This document shows positions 10,156 to 16,503 of a DNA stretch of 64,000 nt, one piece after another. How positions within the stretch are numbered: the stretch's first letter is position 1; each line of letters opens with the position of its first letter. Origin of the DNA: Bacteroidales bacterium. Lineage in GTDB: Bacteria; Bacteroidota; Bacteroidia; Bacteroidales; Tenuifilaceae. The translations under genes were made by a program, and so were the position numbers. Below the pieces are notes generated by a model that saw only the letters and a list, made by a program, of their open reading frames with translations, made no database searches and was not told the origin of the DNA. The DNA is taken from contig JACABB010000018.1 in NCBI GenBank assembly GCA_013376985.1, forward strand, positions 1 through 64,000. The letters are read 5' to 3'.

Positions 10156-10539
10156 TTAAGCCAACAGTTCAATTCTATTTCCCTCGATATCAAGGACTAC
10201 GCTTTCAAAATAACCATCTCCTGTTAGACGTGGTTCTCCAACAACTCTAAAACCATCTGAACGAAGTGTTTCGGTAAGAGAAAGAACAGCTTCTTTCGAA
10301 CCTATCTTAAATGCAATATGGGTTATTCCTAATCTTTCTCCTATATCTACAGGTTTGTTAATTGATTGCTTGCACATAAGTTCCAATTTTGCACCACTCT
10401 CAAAGCTAATGAAATAGGATTCGAACCCTTTTAATGGATTTACGTACTTTTCATTGCTTTTTCCCTCGAAATACTGAGAGTAGAAACCCTTCATTGCTTC
10501 TAAATCTTTTACCCAAATGGCAATGTGTGCTATATTCAT
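10156..10539 (-). CDS. VOC (glyoxalase/bleomycin-resistance fold) protein
   Basis: This is a small cytoplasmic metal-binding fold protein of about 127 residues when started at MNIAHIAIWV. An upstream ATG at 10578 is possible but adds a 13-residue Lys-rich tail outside the fold. The four usual metal-ligand positions of the superfamily are present in order: His in AHIAIWV, Glu in AKLELM, His in THIAFK and Glu in RIELLA. Lactoylglutathione lyase, dioxygenase or thiol-transfer activity cannot be told apart from sequence. A -7-like TAAATTTG lies about 45 bp upstream, and a MITE-A copy sits 90 bp upstream. Confidence 0.85.
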   Translation of the reverse strand: MNIAHIAIWVKDLEAMKGFYSQYFEGKSNEKYVNPLKGFESYFISFESGAKLELMCKQSINKPVDIGERLGITHIAFKIGSKEAVLSLTETLRSDGFRVVGEPRLTGDGYFESVVLDIEGNRIELLA

Positions 10540-10629
10540 TAGTATCTTTTTCTGTTTGTTGTATAAATGCTTTTCCAATTACAAATTTACTCAGGGCGAG
10601 GTCGTTATTTGGTAGCACAAAAATAATTA

Positions 10630-10776
10630 ACGTGAGTTCGATGTAAGGTGTCATCCTGAGCGAAGCGAAGGATCTAATCGCCTAAAGACTAGATGCTTCA
10701 CTTCGTTCAGCATGACAAAGTAACAATCTAACACCATGCTTAGGATCAGTATGTTATACTTACATCGAACTTGCGT
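10630..10776. repeat. MITE-A copy 2, complete (147 bp), TSD TAATTA
   Basis: The left end is ACGTGAGTTCGATGTAAG and the right end CTTACATCGAACTTGCGT, forming terminal inverted repeats. The interior is itself nearly self-complementary (CCTGAGCGAAGCGAAGGATC against TGCTTCACTTCGTTCAGCA). TAATTA is duplicated at 10624-10629 and 10777-10782. No open frame is present, so it needs a transposase in trans. Confidence 0.9.
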
Positions 10777-10794
10777 TAATTACTCTATTTTACT

Positions 10795-10918
10795 TGCAGA
10801 TGTTTTAGAATGCCGAGCGGAGAGTTTGAAGCAGCATCTTTATCACTGGTATAAACTTATCAAATATGTTAAAAAATCTACCTAACAATATGTATTAATG
10901 GATTTTAGAAATTATTAG
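10795..10918 (-). repeat. Gene-associated long repeat, copy 2
   Basis: It follows the stop codon of the MazF-type toxin gene. It is alignable, in the same orientation relative to its gene, with 11565-11698. Shared blocks are GAGCAGCATC/GAAGCAGCATC and AATGGATTTTA, with an A-rich middle. Its distal end (GGCATTCTAAAACATCTGC on the minus strand) recurs at 50128. Position and length (about 120 bp) recall cassette recombination sites or intergenic mobile repeats. Confidence 0.5.
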
Positions 10919-10924
10919 GGTGTG

Positions 10925-11272
10925 TTAATACTCTTCTATCGATAAAACTTTGGATAATGCGTCTCTGATATCATCAAGGTTATCGGAATTTACTTTTCCT
11001 AGTTTACTTATAAATCGTTCTTCGGATAATGAGCGAATTTGGAAACAATCTGCAGCGGATTCTTTGGTTAGATTATTAAAGTTGTTTGGAATAATTTTGA
11101 CCATCCAGGGAGCTACATTATATCTATCTTTCCAATCAGTTAATGGGACAATAATTTTGAGAGGTAGTTTTCCTAATGAATTGTCGTTAACAACAATTGC
11201 TGGTCTAGTTTTTCTTATTTCGGCTCCAATTGTAGGGTCAAGATTGATTAACCAAATTTCACCTTGCTTCAT
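10925..11272 (-). CDS. PemK/MazF-family mRNA interferase toxin
   Basis: This is a toxin of a type II toxin-antitoxin pair and is expected to cut mRNA in the cytoplasm. The 115-residue protein starts at MKQGEIWLINLDP; a longer start at 11290 is less likely. Family landmarks are GEIWLINLDPTIGAEI, then KTRPAIVVNDN, IIVPLTDW and the C-terminal SLSEERFISKLGKV. Its start overlaps the end of the antitoxin gene by 14 bp, the usual coupling. It sits between long related repeats in an accessory zone. Confidence 0.9.
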   Translation of the reverse strand: MKQGEIWLINLDPTIGAEIRKTRPAIVVNDNSLGKLPLKIIVPLTDWKDRYNVAPWMVKIIPNNFNNLTKESAADCFQIRSLSEERFISKLGKVNSDNLDDIRDALSKVLSIEEY

Positions 11273-11471
11273 AAAATGATTCATAATCAAGATGAGTAAA
11301 AATGGTCAACTCTTTATCATTTTTGTAGTCTTCAAGCAAAATATTAGCGGCTTTTACCATTTTTTTTCTTGTTTCGCTCTCTCTAATAGTTTTCAATGTA
11401 CGCTCAATAATTAGCATTCTCTTGCTCACTGGTAACTTTCTGATTACTCTAATTATCTCTCTTGTTTCCAT
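11259..11471 (-). CDS. Antitoxin of the MazF-type pair
   Basis: This is a small protein of about 70 residues from METREIIRVI; an alternative start at 11495 adds eight residues. It is upstream of and overlaps the toxin gene, which defines its role. The N-terminal half (IRVIRKLPVSKRMLIIERTLKTIRE) is helical and basic, as in DNA-binding antitoxins of this type. The acidic, aromatic tail TIFTHLDYESFYEA could wrap the toxin. The operon is probably repressed by the complex. No recognisable AbrB-type MazE motif is seen. Confidence 0.8.
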   Translation of the reverse strand: METREIIRVIRKLPVSKRMLIIERTLKTIRESETRKKMVKAANILLEDYKNDKELTIFTHLDYESFYEAR

Positions 11472-11564
11472 AAAGGTTTCAATCCATTTCTGCAAATGTA
11501 TTACTTTTAAGATTATTAAGCAACCAAAACCATTTAGTTCGTTTTCAATTAAGGTATCCTAACG

Positions 11565-11698
11565 CCTGCTGCTAAAAAATGTTGGGGAGTTCGGAGCAGC
11601 ATCGTCGCTCCACAGTAAAATATTTGCCAATATACAAAAAAACAAACCTATCTAACTATCTTCCCCAATGGATTTTAATAACTATTGGCTGTTGTTTT
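11565..11698 (-). repeat. Gene-associated long repeat, copy 1
   Basis: It lies directly downstream of the 11706-12497 gene. It contains pairs that can fold, TTGGGGA with TCCCCAA and GGAGC with GCTCC on the minus strand, and ends GGCGTTAGG on the side next to the antitoxin gene. It is related to 10795-10918. Confidence 0.5.
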
Positions 11699-11705
11699 TT
11701 CTCTG

Positions 11706-12497
11706 TCATGTACAATCGTTGGCGAATGCAATTGTATTTCTGATTTTCATTTCAACTCTCCAATCGTCAACTGATTTATTATATTTTACAAAACTGTTTC
11801 TAATAGATAATTCTTCCATTTTTGGATTCAATTCATTTACCCAGTTTATAACATATTCTTCTGCTAATTTTCCGTCCTTTAATGGAACTAAATATTTTCT
11901 CAATAATTTTTTGTTTTCGAGACTTGATAATGAGAGAGATTTGTCAATCTGATCATTTGTATATTTTGATGGACGCAACTTAAGTTCTTCAAAAGACATT
12001 TGATACCTTTCTATGCATTCCTTGGTAATTATACAACCTGACCAATTTTGTTTTTCAGATAAGGTATAAGCATCAACTATTGACTTTCCAAAACATGTCA
12101 ATTTAATATTTTCGGTGTTTGAATTGAGTTTTTCTTCTCTTACAGATATTGGACCGACCACAATAGTTCCTCTAAGTGGGATTCCACAACGCATAGCCTC
12201 TGAAAGAATCGCTCTTATTGTTACTACAAGGTTAATGAAATGATGAAATTTGGTGTTTTCTGTCCATAGAATTAGACTATCAGAAATTGTTAAGGAATTT
12301 ATTTTGATTGAATCAACACGTGGTTTGAATTCATCATTCTGAAAACTTTCCTTAAACAAAGTGAGACCTCTTTTCACGACTTTATCAAACAAGTCATAAA
12401 TTTTTATCAATTCTTGGTGATTATTTCTAAGTGCTAATTCTTTAAATCCAAGAATATCTAGCAAACCCACATATGTAACATCAAAGTCTTTCATCAT
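11706..12497 (-). CDS. Protein resembling the class III nucleotide-cyclase fold
   Basis: This 263-residue protein has no signal peptide. The order of motifs recalls class III nucleotidyl cyclases: LLDILGFKELA near residue 13 (compare DIxGFT with a first metal Asp), ISDSLILW near 72 (second acidic position) and GIPLRGTIVVGPI near 104-116. The last 100 residues are charged and not recognised. Similar 'DILGF' proteins occur as orphan accessory genes. A cyclase activity is not proven, and the base-selecting residues could not be assigned. It precedes a toxin-antitoxin pair on the same strand, with a long repeat between them, which suggests an acquired cassette. Confidence 0.5.
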   Translation of the reverse strand: MMKDFDVTYVGLLDILGFKELALRNNHQELIKIYDLFDKVVKRGLTLFKESFQNDEFKPRVDSIKINSLTISDSLILWTENTKFHHFINLVVTIRAILSEAMRCGIPLRGTIVVGPISVREEKLNSNTENIKLTCFGKSIVDAYTLSEKQNWSGCIITKECIERYQMSFEELKLRPSKYTNDQIDKSLSLSSLENKKLLRKYLVPLKDGKLAEEYVINWVNELNPKMEELSIRNSFVKYNKSVDDWRVEMKIRNTIAFANDCT

Positions 12498-12639
12498 AAA
12501 ATAACAGCCAACTCGTTTATATATGCAGTTTTCTCGTTGTTATACGCCTAAATTTGGGTGTATATATACAACTTTTACTGTATAATATATCAAAAATAGT
12601 AAACATTTTTAGATTATCGAGGTGTTACTTTATACAAAA

Positions 12640-12690
12640 CTAAACCCAAACCACTAATCATAAATACCAGTGCTGGCAGGTTGGGTTTAG
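12640..12690. repeat. Hairpin CTAAACCCAA/TTGGGTTTAG
   Basis: Perfect 10-bp arms lie 31 nt apart in a 500-bp gene-free stretch (12498-13001). The only other content recognised there is the pseudogene remnant at 12716-12781. No T-run follows, so it is not a clear terminator. Confidence 0.5.
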
Positions 12691-12715
12691 GTCTAAATAT
12701 TATAGGGTGTACTAG

Positions 12716-12781
12716 CTATCTTCTTCCAAACCTAATTTCACAAAGCGCTCTTACGGCTTGGTAGGAGAAGAAATCGGGAGC
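12716..12781 (-). pseudogene. Remnant of a second copy of the molybdopterin-fold envelope gene
   Basis: The minus strand encodes 21 residues plus stop, APDFFSYQAVRALCEIRFGR and one more Arg. This is nearly the same as the C-terminus of the 15381-16442 protein (APDFFSDRAVRALSEIRFEK, then Arg). A stop codon lies four codons before the homologous block, and no longer homologous frame is seen, so only the tail survives. Confidence 0.75.
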
Positions 12782-13001
12782 GGAGAGTTATCATCATATA
12801 CTGTAAGCCTTAACCAATAAAGGTCAAGCGTGGTAAAGAAAGAAATACTTTCATAGTTTAAAATCTGATAGAATTTTTCGTATCCCTATTTTTCATTTAC
12901 AATTCATTATGAGTTTTTTTAAATAATTTAGTAAATTTCAACTATTGATTTACCTCAATATTTCTTTACCTTTAGTACGATAATAGTCAATTTCCAATCA
13001 G

Positions 13002-13757
13002 ATGGTAACTGTTAATGGCTCATCAAAATACCGAATTGTTCTGGTTACTATCTTATTCAGCGGACTTCTAAGCGTTAATGCTACTGCTCAGGAGTTAAAC
13101 CCAAAACAATATTTTGGTGATTCCTACACAGATGCGGTTGAATTCTTTATTGCTAAAAGGGTTAATATTGATTCAGTATTCTCTCAATATAATATTCAGG
13201 TTGATGAAGCGATAGCCATAGTTTTTCCTGAGGTTATTCGATATAATCGTTTTCGCGATTTTGCCGAAACGTATGCTTTGGAGTTGGCTTATGTGCAAGG
13301 AGGAAAGGAGTTTGCAGATTTTTCAATAGGTCGTTTTCAGATGAAGCCCTCATTTGTTGAAAATTTAGAGAGCGAATTATCAGCAGATACAATCCTATCC
13401 CATTCATTTAAAAGAATTATTTCGTATTCCTTAGATATGTCATTACAGGATATTCGCCGTGAACGGATAAATAGACTAAAACAGTTCAGCTGGCAGATAC
13501 AATATCTAGCATGTTTTATTCGTTTGGCTGAGAAACGATTTGCTTCCGTTTTGAAAGAGAAATCGGAGGAGCGTTTACTTATTCTTTCATCAGCATATAA
13601 CATGGGGCTAAATTCAAATTACAAAGACCTTAAGATACTATCTGAAACGAAAACATTTCCCTACGGTAAATCTATCGTGGGACGATTTTCGTACTACGAT
13701 GTTGCAAACTATTTCTATACTCATGGTATTTCTCAAACCTCAAACCTAAACCAATGA
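13002..13757 (+). CDS. Exported protein, possible lytic-transglycosylase-like fold
   Basis: The function is not firmly recognised. The 251 residues begin with a signal peptide (basic start, hydrophobic stretch, ...NATAQE). Features recalling soluble lytic transglycosylases are an acidic helix FPEVIRYNRF, the segment SIGRFQMKPSFVE (compare the GLMQxxP element) and SSAYNMGLN (compare AYNxG) near residue 200. If true, it would act on peptidoglycan in the periplasm. Its stop overlaps the start of the next gene by 4 bp (ATGA), so the two are translationally coupled. The alternative is a degenerate lysozyme-fold scaffold without activity. Confidence 0.6.
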   Translation: MVTVNGSSKYRIVLVTILFSGLLSVNATAQELNPKQYFGDSYTDAVEFFIAKRVNIDSVFSQYNIQVDEAIAIVFPEVIRYNRFRDFAETYALELAYVQGGKEFADFSIGRFQMKPSFVENLESELSADTILSHSFKRIISYSLDMSLQDIRRERINRLKQFSWQIQYLACFIRLAEKRFASVLKEKSEERLLILSSAYNMGLNSNYKDLKILSETKTFPYGKSIVGRFSYYDVANYFYTHGISQTSNLNQ

Positions 13758-15214
13758 ACTCAAAAAGATCTATTCAATTAGTTTTACTATTGGGTGCCAT
13801 AATTTTTATGAGTGCTTGTAAAAAAGAAAAACAATGGAAACCCAATCCACCGTATCCTGGATTGGAAGTGAAAATGACCAATTATACAATCAATTCGAGT
13901 AAGGATACAATCCTACTTCTTTCGAATGGTACTTCAATCTCCATTCCGGCTAATGCAATGGTAACTTCCGATGGTAAAACCATTAACGGGTCGTATGAGT
14001 TTCTTTATCGTGAGTTCCACGATGCCATAGATATTATGCTTTCTGGTATTCCCATGGAGATTAGTTCAATGGGAGCGAAGCGGACTTTGCAAACCGCAGG
14101 GATGTTCGAAATGAATGCGGAACAAAATGGTGCTAAACTGAAAATAGCAGATAGTAAGAAGATTGATATCCGTTTTGCCTCGCGTTATCCGGGCACAAAC
14201 TACAGTTTCTTTTACATGAATCCCGAAAGAGGTGAATGGGAGTGGGCTGATTTACCTGAAGCAGAAATTAATCAACAGAAAATAGATGCAATGAACGCGC
14301 TAAATGCAAAAGCGCCTAAGGTTATGTTAGGCGATAAATATTTTATAATAAATTTTGATCGTTTTCTTGATATCTATTTTAATGACGATTATGATAAAAT
14401 CTATAAGAACAGAAAAAGTAAATCGATAAGACAGAAACTCGAAGGATATAAGTTTAAAATATATGATGCGATGATAGATGGTGAAGTAAGATTTTTGCGT
14501 TCATACTATCAACCTTCTGAGATGCTTTGGAAGGATATTGATGGTAAGAATTTCCCTTCGTGGACTAAAGATTTTGAGCGTGATTGGAAAAAGGACAGCA
14601 AAGGACAATGGTATATTACAAACTACAGCTTTACAAGTTTAGGGAATAATATTTACCAAGTAAATTATAGTGTAGGAACAAAATCTTTCAGCAAGAAAAT
14701 GGAGGCTGTAATACCGCTTTCGAGTATTCTGAAATTATCGGCAGATCAGTGGCAGCAACAATATGATGAGGCCATGCAAAAATTAAAAGAAGAGCAGGCG
14801 AAGGTAGACCTAATGGCAGAAACCTATAGATCTTTCTCGGTTAATCGGCTAGGTATGTATAATTTCGATTGCCTGCTTAAAGGTTTGGACGAATGGACTA
14901 AGGTGAATGCTAGTTTTACTCAGAATAGTAAACCTTCAACAGAAGGTAAGGTGATTATAATTCTTGGCGATAATAGTGGCTACATTAACGTTAAGCCAAC
15001 TGATTATAGAGCAATGAGAATCAACCCCAAATCAGGTCATCGTATTTTAATGTTAATGGCTAATCAGCAATTGGGTATTTTCCCAGCCAATAAACTTGTT
15101 TCGATTAATATTGATTCGTTGAAAGCATTGTCAAACCCTTCATACACATTTAATTTTGAAGTTCAAAAGGTTGCAGATGCTGTTGAATTTAGGAAAATAT
15201 TAGGTTTAAAATAA
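13754..15214 (+). CDS. Lipoprotein of unknown function
   Basis: The 486-residue protein starts with a lipoprotein signal ending FMSACKK, so it is anchored through Cys. Residues about 45-150 (ILLLSNGTSISIPANAMV..., TAGMFEMNA) look like a beta-sandwich, possibly ZU5-like, as found in surface proteins. A charged central part with a coiled segment (DEAMQKLKEEQAKVDLM) and a C-terminal beta-rich domain follow. It overlaps the exported protein upstream by 4 bp, suggesting they work together at the envelope. A MITE-A copy is inserted right at its stop codon, with the first base of the element completing TAA. Confidence 0.6.
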   Translation: MNSKRSIQLVLLLGAIIFMSACKKEKQWKPNPPYPGLEVKMTNYTINSSKDTILLLSNGTSISIPANAMVTSDGKTINGSYEFLYREFHDAIDIMLSGIPMEISSMGAKRTLQTAGMFEMNAEQNGAKLKIADSKKIDIRFASRYPGTNYSFFYMNPERGEWEWADLPEAEINQQKIDAMNALNAKAPKVMLGDKYFIINFDRFLDIYFNDDYDKIYKNRKSKSIRQKLEGYKFKIYDAMIDGEVRFLRSYYQPSEMLWKDIDGKNFPSWTKDFERDWKKDSKGQWYITNYSFTSLGNNIYQVNYSVGTKSFSKKMEAVIPLSSILKLSADQWQQQYDEAMQKLKEEQAKVDLMAETYRSFSVNRLGMYNFDCLLKGLDEWTKVNASFTQNSKPSTEGKVIIILGDNSGYINVKPTDYRAMRINPKSGHRILMLMANQQLGIFPANKLVSINIDSLKALSNPSYTFNFEVQKVADAVEFRKILGLK

Positions 15215-15360
15215 CGTCGGTTCGATGTAAGATGTCATCCTGAGCGAAGCGAAGGATCTAATTTTCTCGGAAATAGATGCTTCACTTCGTTCAGCATGAC
15301 AAAGCAACAATCTAATGATGAACTGAGAATCAATATATTATGCTTACATCGAATTCACGT
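15214..15360. repeat. MITE-A copy 3, complete (147 bp), TSD TAAAATA
   Basis: The ends are ACGTCGGTTCGATGTAAG and CTTACATCGAATTCACGT. TAAAATA is repeated at 15207-15213 and 15361-15367. It has the same self-complementary interior as the copies at 1-100 and 10630-10776. It lies between the convergent genes ending at 15214 and 15381. Confidence 0.9.
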
Positions 15361-15380
15361 TAAAATAGGATAAAATCCAA

Positions 15381-16442
15381 TTATCGTTTTTCAAACCTAA
15401 TCTCGGAAAGGGCTCTTACAGCTCGGTCGGAGAAGAAATCAGGAGCTGGAAAAACTTTGAAACTGCCACCCTCTTTATCATCTTGGTTTTCGATTAGAAG
15501 GAATTCTGCCTGATCGTTACGGTTAAAGAGTTCAGCGTATGTTATGGCTACTCGGTAGCCATCGAGCCCAGCAAAAACGAATAGCCCATGCTGGAGGTTT
15601 TCCTTGGAAAGTTTGTAGTATGGTTCTAGTACCTGCTTTAACTCATACCCTGTAAATGGTGTGGTGCTGTGAATACCTTTGCCACGTCCATAGAAAATGG
15701 TGTTGTATGTTATTTTGTTTAGTTCCTTTGGAATATCTTTAATTACAGCACTTTTCCCATCCTCAGATGTTAGTTTAAATGATTCGCTGAACATTGGCGA
15801 TAACCCTTTTTGTATTTTAAAAGTTGCATCCGCAGATCTAACTGTAATCTTTGAAGGGTTTGATATATTCCTTTCGGTTAGAAGGTCGCTAACAACAACC
15901 AGTTTAGAGGTTTCAGAGAGAGGCCATAACTCTTTGGTTTTGCTAGGAACTATCCGCATAACAGTATTTGCAATGATGATATTATGCAGATTGTTTGGGT
16001 AGTAGATTTCACCCCACGAGAATATAACCTTTTCGCCTTTATCGTTGCTAATCTCCACGTATAGGTCGATAATAGGTGGGAACTCCGCTTTATTCTTCTT
16101 TTGAAGTTTAATTGTGTTTAGAATATCAAAAAGTGAATAACCATCATACCTGTAGGCACCAACAAATTTATTGCTACCATCGGGGTTGAGGCTGGTCTCC
16201 TTCACAATCACAGAGCGGAGGGGTAATTTGCTGAAATCTACTGCTCCAGGGTTTGCAATTTCACCATCAACCGCTAGGGCTACCATGGGCAGCTGTTTGA
16301 TGGGTTCGTTATCGTAGAAATTGTTGGTTGAATCGGTTGTATCGGGTTTGTTCTGGGTTGCAAATGTTTGGGACTGGGTTTGCCCCGAAACGCAAATCGC
16401 AAGCATTAACCCAAATGATAGCGATAAAAATACTTTTTTCAT
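15381..16442 (-). CDS. Exported protein with two molybdopterin-oxidoreductase-like domains
   Basis: The 353 residues start with a signal peptide (MKKVFLSLSFGLMLAICVSGQ). Residues about 50-200 have the pattern of the sulfite-oxidase/molybdopterin-binding fold (LAVDGEIANPGAVDFSKLP, FVGAYRYDGYSLFDIL, LVVVSDL). A second, more divergent unit covers 205-350 (FTGYELKQVLEPYY, DGYRVAITYAELF). No cofactor-ligating Cys is apparent in the conserved position, so it may bind a ligand rather than catalyse. It is the last gene of the minus-strand set after a TonB receptor and two lipoproteins, 61 bp downstream of the receptor, which points to a role in uptake at the outer membrane. A 22-codon remnant of a paralogue lies at 12716-12781. 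Confidence 0.7.
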   Translation of the reverse strand: MKKVFLSLSFGLMLAICVSGQTQSQTFATQNKPDTTDSTNNFYDNEPIKQLPMVALAVDGEIANPGAVDFSKLPLRSVIVKETSLNPDGSNKFVGAYRYDGYSLFDILNTIKLQKKNKAEFPPIIDLYVEISNDKGEKVIFSWGEIYYPNNLHNIIIANTVMRIVPSKTKELWPLSETSKLVVVSDLLTERNISNPSKITVRSADATFKIQKGLSPMFSESFKLTSEDGKSAVIKDIPKELNKITYNTIFYGRGKGIHSTTPFTGYELKQVLEPYYKLSKENLQHGLFVFAGLDGYRVAITYAELFNRNDQAEFLLIENQDDKEGGSFKVFPAPDFFSDRAVRALSEIRFEKR

Positions 16443-16503
16443 TATTGTTATTTGTTATTGGTTACTTGTTATTTACTCACACTTTACATATTCCAACTAC
16501 AAC

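Noticed and set aside
10795-12545. A true integron cassette array
   Set aside because: No integrase gene and no clear attC fold were found by eye. Kept only as a finding about gene-associated repeats.
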